Shown: piece by piece, positions 26,699-33,941 of the stretch
Layout of the letters: the number at the start of each line of letters is the position of its first letter
Position numbering within the stretch: position 1 is the stretch's first letter
NCBI GenBank assembly: GCA_903882935.1
Contig: CAIRZB010000100.1
Coordinates: 1-64,000, forward strand
Origin: an uncultured Parafilimonas sp.
GTDB taxonomy: Bacteria; Bacteroidota; Bacteroidia; Chitinophagales; Chitinophagaceae
DNA length: 64,000 nucleotides
Direction: 5' to 3'
The notes under the pieces: generated by a model
Seen by the model: only the letters and a program-made list of their open reading frames with translations
What the model was told of the DNA's origin: nothing
Database searches by the model: none
Translations under genes and position numbers: made by a program

Positions 26699-27766
26699 AT
26701 GGATAAAGACACACAACAAAAGCAAGCCTGGTACACAAAAAAATGGGTCACCATCACATTGCATACAGCAGTATGGATATTGATGTTCTCCTTGCCATTT
26801 TTGCTAAGGCCTTCATACGACAGCAATAAGGCCCATTTACAAGAGCAGCCACATTACGACTGGTTATATATGTATTCGTGCATGGCCATCGTTTGGATAT
26901 CGTTTTTTTACGCCAATGCCTACATATTTATTCCAAAATACATTTACACAAAAAAATATTGGCTTTATTTAGCCAGCCAGTTGCTGTGTATCGTCATTAT
27001 TTTAGGAGCAGACCGTTTTTGCTTTTGGCTGTTTTTAGAATCAACTGACAAAACATACAGGCTACGCGGGTTTATTACTTACAACACGTTTACGTACCTT
27101 TTTATATCCATCAGTAGCACAGCCTACCAGTTTATTGAAGACAGGATGCGATTAGACAAGCTGGCGAAAGACCGCGAGAACGAAAATCTTAAAACAGAGC
27201 TGGCGTTTTTACGCAGCCAAGTTAGCCCGCATTTTATGTTTAACGTGCTAAACAACATGGTGTCGCTGGCGCGGAAACAAAGCGACCAGCTGGAGCCGTC
27301 GTTGATAAAACTCTCCTCGCTCATGCGGTACATGCTGTACGAGACTGATGAAGATAAGGTACCGTTAGAAAGGGAGATTGAATACCTGCAAAGCTATATT
27401 GACCTACAACAGCAGCGTTTTGGCAAAAAAGTAAAGGTTTCGGTCAACTTGGAGGTGGCCGACGGACACTACGAAGTGGAGCCTATGCTACTGATACCTT
27501 TTGTTGAAAATGCCTTTAAACATGGCACGGGTATGATTGAGGATGCACAAATTGAAATTAGTTTGAAAGCAGCGAATAATATCCTCAACTTTACAGTGCG
27601 CAACAGGTTTAACACCACCACAGTAGAGGTAAAAGACAAAACATCGGGTATTGGTTTAAACAATGTAAAAAGGCGCCTTAGCCTGTTATACGGCAAAAAC
27701 CATAACCTTTGGATTACCACAAACGATAACTGGTTTTTGGTTTCATTACAGCTAAACATGCATTAA
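26699..27766 (+). CDS. LytS-type sensor histidine kinase
   Basis: A 355-residue membrane kinase with four predicted helices (about residues 18-36, 55-78, 87-106, 126-145). The His_kinase domain has SQVSPHFMFNVLNNMVSLAR with phospho-acceptor H178. The ATPase domain shows PFVENAFKHG (N box) and TSGIGLNNVKRRLSLLYG (G box). It overlaps the response regulator start by one base (TAATG), so the pair is coupled. Signal unknown; targets of such pairs in Bacteroidota are often neighbouring or surface genes. Confidence 0.92.
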   Translation: MDKDTQQKQAWYTKKWVTITLHTAVWILMFSLPFLLRPSYDSNKAHLQEQPHYDWLYMYSCMAIVWISFFYANAYIFIPKYIYTKKYWLYLASQLLCIVIILGADRFCFWLFLESTDKTYRLRGFITYNTFTYLFISISSTAYQFIEDRMRLDKLAKDRENENLKTELAFLRSQVSPHFMFNVLNNMVSLARKQSDQLEPSLIKLSSLMRYMLYETDEDKVPLEREIEYLQSYIDLQQQRFGKKVKVSVNLEVADGHYEVEPMLLIPFVENAFKHGTGMIEDAQIEISLKAANNILNFTVRNRFNTTTVEVKDKTSGIGLNNVKRRLSLLYGKNHNLWITTNDNWFLVSLQLNMH

Positions 27767-28479
27767 TGCTAAAATGTATTGCCATAGACGACGAAGATTT
27801 GGCCCTTGAACTGCTGGAAGACAATATTGGCCAAATACCCTACCTAAAACTGGTGGCCAAATGCAGCAATGCCCTTGAAGCAGTGCAAGTGATGCAGCAA
27901 CAGCCTGTTGACCTTATTTTTTTAGATATACAAATGCCCGGCCTAACCGGTTTGCAATTTATACAAAGCCTGGCGGTTAAGCCCATGATAATATTGATAA
28001 CCGCCTATGAAAAATATGCGCTGCAGGGCTTTAACTTGGATGTAACGGATTATTTGGTAAAACCGGTATCGTTCGACAGGTTTTTAAAAGCCTGCAACAA
28101 GGCTTGGGAGTTGCATGAGCTTAAAACAGCAAAAACGAAAGAACCCGGAAACCACCCGGGATATTTTTTTGTAAACGTGGATTACAAGTTGCTTAAAGTG
28201 GTAACAGATGATATTGTATGGGTGGAAGGGTTAAAGGATTATGTAAAAATACACCTTAAAAGCCCTGCCAGGCCTATAGTTACCCGCATGAGCATGAAGG
28301 CCATGGAAGAAGAATTGCCTAAAGCCAGTTTTTTACGCATTCACAAATCGTATATTGTTTCTATTGCCCATATTACGGCGGTGATGAAAAACAGCGTGTT
28401 TATGGGCGAGCTAGAGTTACCTGTAGGCGAAAATTATCGGGATGAAATGGCAGCCTTAACCGGCAAGGCTGGGCAGTAA
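27766..28479 (+). CDS. LytTR-family response regulator
   Basis: A 237-residue regulator. The receiver domain has IDDED (residues 7-11), phospho-acceptor D54 in LIFLDIQMPG, the T/Lys switch residues in ITAYEKYALQGF and VKPV. The C-terminal LytTR DNA-binding domain shows DDIVWVEGLKDYVKIHL (about 149-165) and FLRIHKSYIVSIAHITAV (about 189-206). It is the partner of the kinase immediately upstream. Confidence 0.93.
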   Translation: MLKCIAIDDEDLALELLEDNIGQIPYLKLVAKCSNALEAVQVMQQQPVDLIFLDIQMPGLTGLQFIQSLAVKPMIILITAYEKYALQGFNLDVTDYLVKPVSFDRFLKACNKAWELHELKTAKTKEPGNHPGYFFVNVDYKLLKVVTDDIVWVEGLKDYVKIHLKSPARPIVTRMSMKAMEEELPKASFLRIHKSYIVSIAHITAVMKNSVFMGELELPVGENYRDEMAALTGKAGQ

Positions 28480-28494
28480 TATCGGTTACAAGTT

Positions 28495-28640
28495 ACCAAA
28501 TACAGGATACCTGGATTAGCGGAACACTGAATTGCGCTTTGTTTGTAATTTACAAGCTGCAGATACCAGTAACATGGTACCAGTAATGTGAAACAAGTAG
28601 CCCGCTACCAGTAACCTGCAACTTGTAACCTGCAACCATA
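28495..28640. repeat. low-complexity intergenic repeat (TACCAGTAA family)
   Basis: TACCAGTAA occurs at 28564, 28578 and 28606, interleaved with ACAAGTTACC, CTGCAAC and TTGTAACCTGCAAC variants. The tract fills most of the gap between the response regulator and the LolA-like gene and codes for nothing recognisable. Confidence 0.65.
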
Positions 28641-28750
28641 GCTATATGCCGCTGGTAACATTTTATATCCGCTTACCCATTGAAAATTTACATTAGCAGG
28701 AGATTAGTAGTTTTTTTTACCTTTTTTATACAAAAACAAAACAATAAACA

Positions 28751-29458
28751 ATGAAATCGCTTAAAATGATGTTATCTGCAACAGCCATGCTGGTTGCCTC
28801 CATAACAGTAAATGCACAAACCGCAGACGATATTATTAATAAACATTTGGATGCCATAGGCGGTAAAGACAAACTTGCCCAGGTAAAATCCATTGTTATA
28901 GATGCATCTGTAAACGCCATGGGTAACGAAGCACCAGCCAAAACAACGTTGCTGGTAGGCAAAGGCTTTAAAACCGAAACGGAAATGATGGGCCAGCAGG
29001 TTGTACAAACAGTTACTGACAAAGGCGGCTGGGCCATAACCCCACAAACCGGAGGTGCCGCGCAGGCAATACCTGATGAACAATATGCGAGTGCCAAGGG
29101 TTCTCTGTATGCCGACCCTTTTCTTGATTACGCGGCCAACGGTTATAAAGTAGAGCTGAAAGGCAATGAGGCCGGCAACTTCGTACTGGCATTAACAGGT
29201 GCCAATAATGCCGTAACCACCTACTATGTTGACAACACCACTTACAACATTACAAAAGCGGTAACCTCCATCAACATGATGGGTAATGATATTGACCTTA
29301 CATATACATTTTCTGATTTTAAGAAAACAGAATTTGGCATCACACGCGCCTACACAACTGAAATTGCCTACGGCAGCATGTTCTCTATGACGTCGACTGT
29401 TAAAACCATAACTATCAACAGCGATGTTGACCCTAAGGTATTTGACATGCCAAAATAA
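28751..29458 (+). CDS. LolA-like outer-membrane lipoprotein-sorting family protein
   Basis: A 235-residue exported protein with a signal peptide (LKMMLSATAMLVASITVNAQ). The mature start TADDIINKHLDAIGGKDKL is the opening common to many Bacteroidota LolA-like proteins (COG2834). The remainder is beta-rich (VELKGNEAGNFVLALTG, YYVDNTTYNITKAV, DIDLTYTFSDFKK), consistent with the half-barrel lipid-binding fold. Orthology to true LolA is uncertain since family members also bind other lipids. A strong terminator follows 22 bp after the stop. Confidence 0.8.
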   Translation: MKSLKMMLSATAMLVASITVNAQTADDIINKHLDAIGGKDKLAQVKSIVIDASVNAMGNEAPAKTTLLVGKGFKTETEMMGQQVVQTVTDKGGWAITPQTGGAAQAIPDEQYASAKGSLYADPFLDYAANGYKVELKGNEAGNFVLALTGANNAVTTYYVDNTTYNITKAVTSINMMGNDIDLTYTFSDFKKTEFGITRAYTTEIAYGSMFSMTSTVKTITINSDVDPKVFDMPK

Positions 29459-29480
29459 GTGTTACAATATTAACTTGGTC

Positions 29481-29520
29481 AAAATCCCGCCTTGGCAAAT
29501 GCAAGGGCGGGATTTTGCTT
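29481..29520 (+). terminator. rho-independent terminator after the LolA-like gene
   Basis: AAAATCCCGCC (29481-29491) pairs perfectly with GGCGGGATTTT (29506-29516), with an inner TTG/CAA extension, and is followed by GCTTTT. Confidence 0.88.
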
Positions 29521-29605
29521 TTACCGCTGCTCCGCCATTTTTACATTTCGTCGCAACATTTTATCCTGTTGTCTCATTTTAGCGGTTATTGTTATTGCCT
29601 AACAA

Positions 29606-29613
29606 TACTTTTG
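29606..29613 (+). promoter_or_regulatory. candidate -7 element (TACTTTTG)
   Basis: TACTTTTG matches TAnnTTTG and lies 46 bp before the ATG of the TonB-dependent barrel gene. No -33 element at the usual distance is convincing. Confidence 0.35.
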
Positions 29614-29658
29614 TGCCGCCGAAAGGCAAACAGTTAAAAGCAACCATAAAGACTAGTT

Positions 29659-32289
29659 ATGAAAAAGTTATTACTCGCAACGCTTATTTTACTCAGCGGC
29701 ATGGCAGCCAAAGCACAGTTTCCGGGCGCGGCTGCAGTCGGCAAGGGGCAGCAAGGGGCCATGAATATTGGCCATGTGTACGGAAAATTGGTTGACAGCA
29801 CAGGCAAAGCCGTAACCGACGCCTCGGTGGTTTTGCTGCAAAACAAATATGACAGTGCCACTAAAAAGAAAAAAGACGTACTGCTTAAAGCCATGAACGT
29901 TACCGCCTTGGGTGAATTTAATTTTGAGGACCTGCCCATGTTTGGTGCCTTAAAATTAAAAGTAACCGCAGTGGGTTATAAACCGTACGAACAAACCGTT
30001 AGCTTTCAAATGAACATGGGCGGTGCCCCTAAAACGGCCGCACCCAATAGCAACCCCATGGCAGCTTTGAGCAGCATGCTAAATGGTATAGATAAAGACC
30101 TTGGCAACATTAAATTAAAGGAAGATGCTGCCCATTTGCAAGATGTTACCGTGCAAACCAGTGCCAGCGGGTTAAAAATGGACATTGACAAAAAAACCTT
30201 TAGCGTTGACAAAAACATTGTAAGCGCAGGCGGTACCGCCATGGATGTTATGCGCAATGTACCCAGCGTGCAGGTAGATATTGACGGCAATGTAAAACTG
30301 CGCAACGCCACCCCAACCATATATATTGACGGAAGGCCCACAACACTTACATTAGACCAAATACCGGCAGACGCCATACAAAGCGTGGAAGTTATTACCA
30401 ACCCATCAGCTAAGTACGATGCTAGCGGCGGCAATGCAGGTATTTTAAACATTGTGTTGAAGAAGAACAAAAAATCAGGCTACAACGGTAACTTAACAGC
30501 AGGTGTTGACAGCCGTGGCGGCTTTAACGGCGGCGGCAACTTTAATATTAGGCAAGGCAAGTTTAACGTAACTGCGGCAGGCATGGTTAATGCCATGCGT
30601 AACAAAAATGTGGGCAACACAACCCGTGAAACATTTGGCACCACCCCGTCGGATGTGTACCAGTCAACACTTGACAAAACACATGGTGCATTTTTGTTTG
30701 GCAGGCTAGGGATTGATTATTACATTACCAACAGAACCACCTTTTCATTGGCTGGCATTAAAGTACACGGAGAGTTTAAGCCAAATTCAACCATCACTTC
30801 TGACAGTTTTAGCACCAGCACCGGCAACCTGTTAAACTACTATAACCGTATGACCAACGGTACGAGAACGTTTAACGCAAACGGCGTGCAGTTTGGCATG
30901 GTACACAATTTTGCCAAAGAGGGCGAACAATGGACTGCCGACGGAAACATATTTTCCGGTAAAAACAATAGCAGTTCCTTATACCAAACCAACAGCTTTA
31001 CGGCAGATAATAAAAGCATTGGCACATCGTACCAGAAGCAGCTTTCAGATGGCGGCAACGATTTTTTTACCATACAAACTGACTATGTAAACCCCTTTAC
31101 CAAAAAAACAAAGCTTGAGGCAGGTTTAAGGGCACAAATACGCAAAACTGTTAACAACAACACTATTTCAGTAGGCCAATCACCCGACCATTTATTTACG
31201 CTGCCCACAGCCACAAACAATTACAAAAACACCGACAAAGTTTTTGCCGCTTATACCAGCATTACCAGCGGTATTAAAGACTTTGGCTACCAAATTGGCC
31301 TACGTGCAGAAAGCAGCGACTACAGTGGCGAGCTTACAAACACAGGCAAGCAATTTAAAAACAGTTACCCGATAAGCCTTTTCCCTTCGGTTTTTTTAAG
31401 CCAAAAGTTAAAAAACAACCAAGAGCTACAACTGAATTATTCAAGAAGAATTAACAGGCCTAACTTTTTTCAGTTGATACCTTATACTGACTTTACTGAC
31501 AGCTTGAACATAACCAAGGGCAACCCCGACCTAGTACCAGAATTTACCAACTCGTTGGAAGCTTCGTACAGCAAAACGTTTCCGCATAACAACTCACTGT
31601 TGTTCTCGGTGTACTACAAACATTCAACAAACTTAATTACCAGGTATCTTGACACCGAGTATGTGAATACCCAAAAACTATTGGTTAACACATATATCAA
31701 TGCCACATCAAGTTATACTTATGGTGCCGAGGTTACTGCGGTAAACAACATTAAAAAATGGTGGGATGTTACAACCAACATTAACGTGTACAATTCAAAA
31801 ATAAACACGTCAAACATACCTAACGCTACACAGCAAGACCCCATATTGAGCTGGTTTGGTAAAATGAGCAACAACTTTAAACTGCCTAAAAACTTTACCA
31901 TACAGCTTTCTGGCAACTACCAAAGCAAAACCAACCTACCTGTTAGCAGCGGCCAAGGCATGATGGGCCCTCCGGGTTCGCAGTCACAAAGCTCTTCACA
32001 GGGTTATGTTAAGTCGTACTGGTCAATGGATATCGCCATCAAAAAAACGTTCCTCAAAAACAATGCAGGTTCAATTTCATTGAGCTTTAGCGATATATTC
32101 AGAACAAGGAACAATGAGCAGATTTCAAACAGCCCAGGTATTTTTTACCAAGATAATTACCGCCTAAACAACCCGCAACTGGTAAGGCTTAATTTCAGCT
32201 ACCGCTTCGGTAAAATGGATGTGTCGTTGTTTAAACGTATGAACACTAAGAGCACAGGCACACAAGATGCCATGCAGGGTGCGCAATAA
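29659..32289 (+). CDS. TonB-dependent receptor-like outer-membrane beta-barrel protein
   Basis: An 876-residue outer-membrane protein. A signal peptide (residues 1-20) is followed by a carboxypeptidase-regulatory-like Ig domain (VYGKLVDSTGKAVTDASVVL, about 35-54). A plug domain covers about 160-265 (GTAMDVMRNVPSVQVDIDGN; PADAIQSVEVITNPSAKYDA). A long barrel of the OMP_b-brl_3 type runs to the end (LQLNYSRRINRPNFFQLIPY). This family is widespread in Bacteroidota, and its substrates are mostly unknown. It is a single-gene unit between the two terminators. Confidence 0.9.
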   Translation: MKKLLLATLILLSGMAAKAQFPGAAAVGKGQQGAMNIGHVYGKLVDSTGKAVTDASVVLLQNKYDSATKKKKDVLLKAMNVTALGEFNFEDLPMFGALKLKVTAVGYKPYEQTVSFQMNMGGAPKTAAPNSNPMAALSSMLNGIDKDLGNIKLKEDAAHLQDVTVQTSASGLKMDIDKKTFSVDKNIVSAGGTAMDVMRNVPSVQVDIDGNVKLRNATPTIYIDGRPTTLTLDQIPADAIQSVEVITNPSAKYDASGGNAGILNIVLKKNKKSGYNGNLTAGVDSRGGFNGGGNFNIRQGKFNVTAAGMVNAMRNKNVGNTTRETFGTTPSDVYQSTLDKTHGAFLFGRLGIDYYITNRTTFSLAGIKVHGEFKPNSTITSDSFSTSTGNLLNYYNRMTNGTRTFNANGVQFGMVHNFAKEGEQWTADGNIFSGKNNSSSLYQTNSFTADNKSIGTSYQKQLSDGGNDFFTIQTDYVNPFTKKTKLEAGLRAQIRKTVNNNTISVGQSPDHLFTLPTATNNYKNTDKVFAAYTSITSGIKDFGYQIGLRAESSDYSGELTNTGKQFKNSYPISLFPSVFLSQKLKNNQELQLNYSRRINRPNFFQLIPYTDFTDSLNITKGNPDLVPEFTNSLEASYSKTFPHNNSLLFSVYYKHSTNLITRYLDTEYVNTQKLLVNTYINATSSYTYGAEVTAVNNIKKWWDVTTNINVYNSKINTSNIPNATQQDPILSWFGKMSNNFKLPKNFTIQLSGNYQSKTNLPVSSGQGMMGPPGSQSQSSSQGYVKSYWSMDIAIKKTFLKNNAGSISLSFSDIFRTRNNEQISNSPGIFYQDNYRLNNPQLVRLNFSYRFGKMDVSLFKRMNTKSTGTQDAMQGAQ

Positions 32290-32424
32290 TACCAATAGTC
32301 AGTAAGTCATTGGGGCATAGAGAAGCACTAAATACGAAAAGTGATGAATGAAATTGGAGGATGATCAAGTAAAAGCGAGAAAGATTAAGGAAGATGAATA
32401 AATGAAAAGACTATTGCAAGATTG

Positions 32425-32456
32425 ACGATTCTCGTTTCACGTTTCTCGTTTCACGA
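32425..32456. repeat. dispersed CGTGAAACGAGAA repeat, copy A
   Basis: The reverse strand reads as tandem CGTGAAACGAGAA-type modules. Related copies are at 39568-39621 and 45193-45238. Confidence 0.65.
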
Positions 32457-32525
32457 CAAAAGCTTTTTGACAATATTATAAAGATGTCTCATAAGCAAGC
32501 GACCGACGAATAAACTTGCTTACAC

Positions 32526-32555
32526 GGCCCCCTTTTTTAAGGGGGCCTCTTTTTT
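32526..32555 (+). terminator. strong rho-independent terminator
   Basis: A perfect 9-bp stem GGCCCCCTT/AAGGGGGCC with a TTTT loop is followed by TCTTTTTT. It lies 237 bp after the barrel protein and directly behind another hairpin (TAAGCAAG 32492-32499 / CTTGCTTA 32515-32522), so it may terminate a small RNA rather than, or as well as, the upstream gene. Confidence 0.9.
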
Positions 32556-32659
32556 GTTTGCCATTGGCCTACCAACACTATAAAAAGCCGCCAAGCCATT
32601 CGCCGAACGAAACAGGCCAAAAAAAATTTTTAATGGCACACATTGGTGTTATATATTTA

Positions 32660-32682
32660 CATTGCGTAATTATTACGCAATG
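32660..32682. promoter_or_regulatory. 23-bp perfect palindrome, candidate operator
   Basis: CATTGCGTAAT and ATTACGCAATG flank a central T as a perfect palindrome. It is followed by GAAG-free AAG and eight T residues (32685-32692), so a terminator reading is also possible. It sits about 190 bp upstream of the thioredoxin-like gene. Confidence 0.5.
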
Positions 32683-32841
32683 AAGTTTTTTTTAGCCAAT
32701 AACAACACGGCCAGTTGTAAATAATAAGCTGTCCGCTGGTTTTGATAACGAAGGTGCTACAGTGGAACCCTAAAATATTTAAGGGCTGTTAATTGGTGGC
32801 AAACCTCAAAAATGAAAAAAAGCTGTGTTTAACAATGTGGC

Positions 32842-32849
32842 TATGTTTG
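32842..32849 (+). promoter_or_regulatory. candidate -7 element (TATGTTTG)
   Basis: TATGTTTG fits TAnnTTTG and lies 20 bp before the ATG of the thioredoxin-like gene, which would give a very short leader. The -33 region is weak. Confidence 0.35.
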
Positions 32850-32868
32850 CATGTAAAAAGTTTATGTT

Positions 32869-33372
32869 ATGCTAATTAAAAAGGTATCGGTACTTATTGC
32901 CTGGGCTTGCTGGCTGCTTTTACCATGCAATAGTTTTGCAAAACAGTTTGAGGTGCCAAAAACAATACCGCCCTTCAATATGCTCCTTAGTGATGGTGTT
33001 ACTTATTACAACGCATCCAACATTGAGCAGAACAAACCCTTGGTAATTATTTATTTTGACCCAGAGTGCCAGCATTGCCAGCATTTTACGGCCGATATTT
33101 TAAAAAGCAGCAAAAAGTTTAGCCAGGATCAGATAGTTATGATTTGCTGTGTGCCGGGCTTGCCGCCACTACAAAAATTTGTGGCCGATTTTGGTTTGGC
33201 CAAGTACGGCAATATTAAAGTTGGCACAGAAGGCATATACAAAGCAACCTTGAATTTTTACCGTGTTAGCGTAACACCTTTTACCGCTGTGTACAATGCC
33301 AAGGGCGAATTGGTAAAATATTACCGTACTGTGCCACAAATACAGGAGCTTGTTTTGCAATTAAGCAAATAA
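32869..33372 (+). CDS. thioredoxin-fold periplasmic protein
   Basis: A 167-residue exported protein: hydrophobic N-terminus (about residues 6-24), then a thioredoxin-like fold with the redox motif C67-Q-H-C70 in FDPECQHCQHF. The cis-Pro region is VSVTPFTAVYN (about 137-147). It resembles TlpA/AhpC-TSA-like proteins of Bacteroidota that reduce or thiol-exchange in the periplasm. The next gene, a TMEM220 protein, starts 30 bp downstream. Confidence 0.85.
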   Translation: MLIKKVSVLIAWACWLLLPCNSFAKQFEVPKTIPPFNMLLSDGVTYYNASNIEQNKPLVIIYFDPECQHCQHFTADILKSSKKFSQDQIVMICCVPGLPPLQKFVADFGLAKYGNIKVGTEGIYKATLNFYRVSVTPFTAVYNAKGELVKYYRTVPQIQELVLQLSK

Positions 33373-33402
33373 CTTAGCACCTTAATTTAAACATGCTTAA
33401 AT

Positions 33403-33828
33403 ATGAAAATCTTTAACTGGTTTTTTATTGTAACGTTCGTCGTTTTTGCGGGATTGCAATACAACGACCCCGACCCGTACATTTGGATGCCCATTTATCT
33501 ATACGCGGCGCTTTTATGTTGGTTTTCCATTAAAAATAAATTCCAGCCCATTGCCTATTGGGTAGGGTTTGCCGTATACGGCGCCTACGCTGTATACAAG
33601 GTTTTTGATGAAAACGGCATTGTTGACTGGATAAATAAACACAATGCCCAAAACATTGCCGAAACCATGAAGGCCGAAACGCCTTGGGTAGAAGAATCGC
33701 GCGAGTTTTTCGGCTTAGTGATAATGATAGTTGTTTTGCTTATCAACTACATTTATTTAAAACGCAGTAAAACAGCGTCGGAGAAGGTGGCCTTTGGCAG
33801 CTTTTATGCCAATTCGCCAAAGCCATAA
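33403..33828 (+). CDS. TMEM220-family membrane protein
   Basis: A 141-residue protein with four hydrophobic segments (about residues 4-20, 30-46, 53-68, 103-121). LQYNDPDPYIWMPIYLYAAL (about 19-38) and ESREFFGLVIM are hallmarks of the TMEM220 family, found in animals and many Bacteroidota with no known function. Likely cotranscribed with the thioredoxin-like gene. Confidence 0.85.
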   Translation: MKIFNWFFIVTFVVFAGLQYNDPDPYIWMPIYLYAALLCWFSIKNKFQPIAYWVGFAVYGAYAVYKVFDENGIVDWINKHNAQNIAETMKAETPWVEESREFFGLVIMIVVLLINYIYLKRSKTASEKVAFGSFYANSPKP

Positions 33829-33941
33829 CGGCATTATAGCGGGCAAACAATAAGCGCCGCAGTATTAAAAAAGTAAATTACCCCTTCATTAAAATATTTA
33901 CCCAAGTAGTCAGCAACAATTATAATTATTTAAACAACACG

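Larger units (their letters stand above)
32290..32868. other. 579-bp intergenic region rich in regulatory-type structure
   Basis: No gene is recognised. The interval holds a dispersed repeat (32425-32456), a double hairpin ending in a T-run (32492-32555), a 23-bp palindrome (32660-32682) and a -7 element (32842-32849), each listed separately. Confidence 0.6.
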
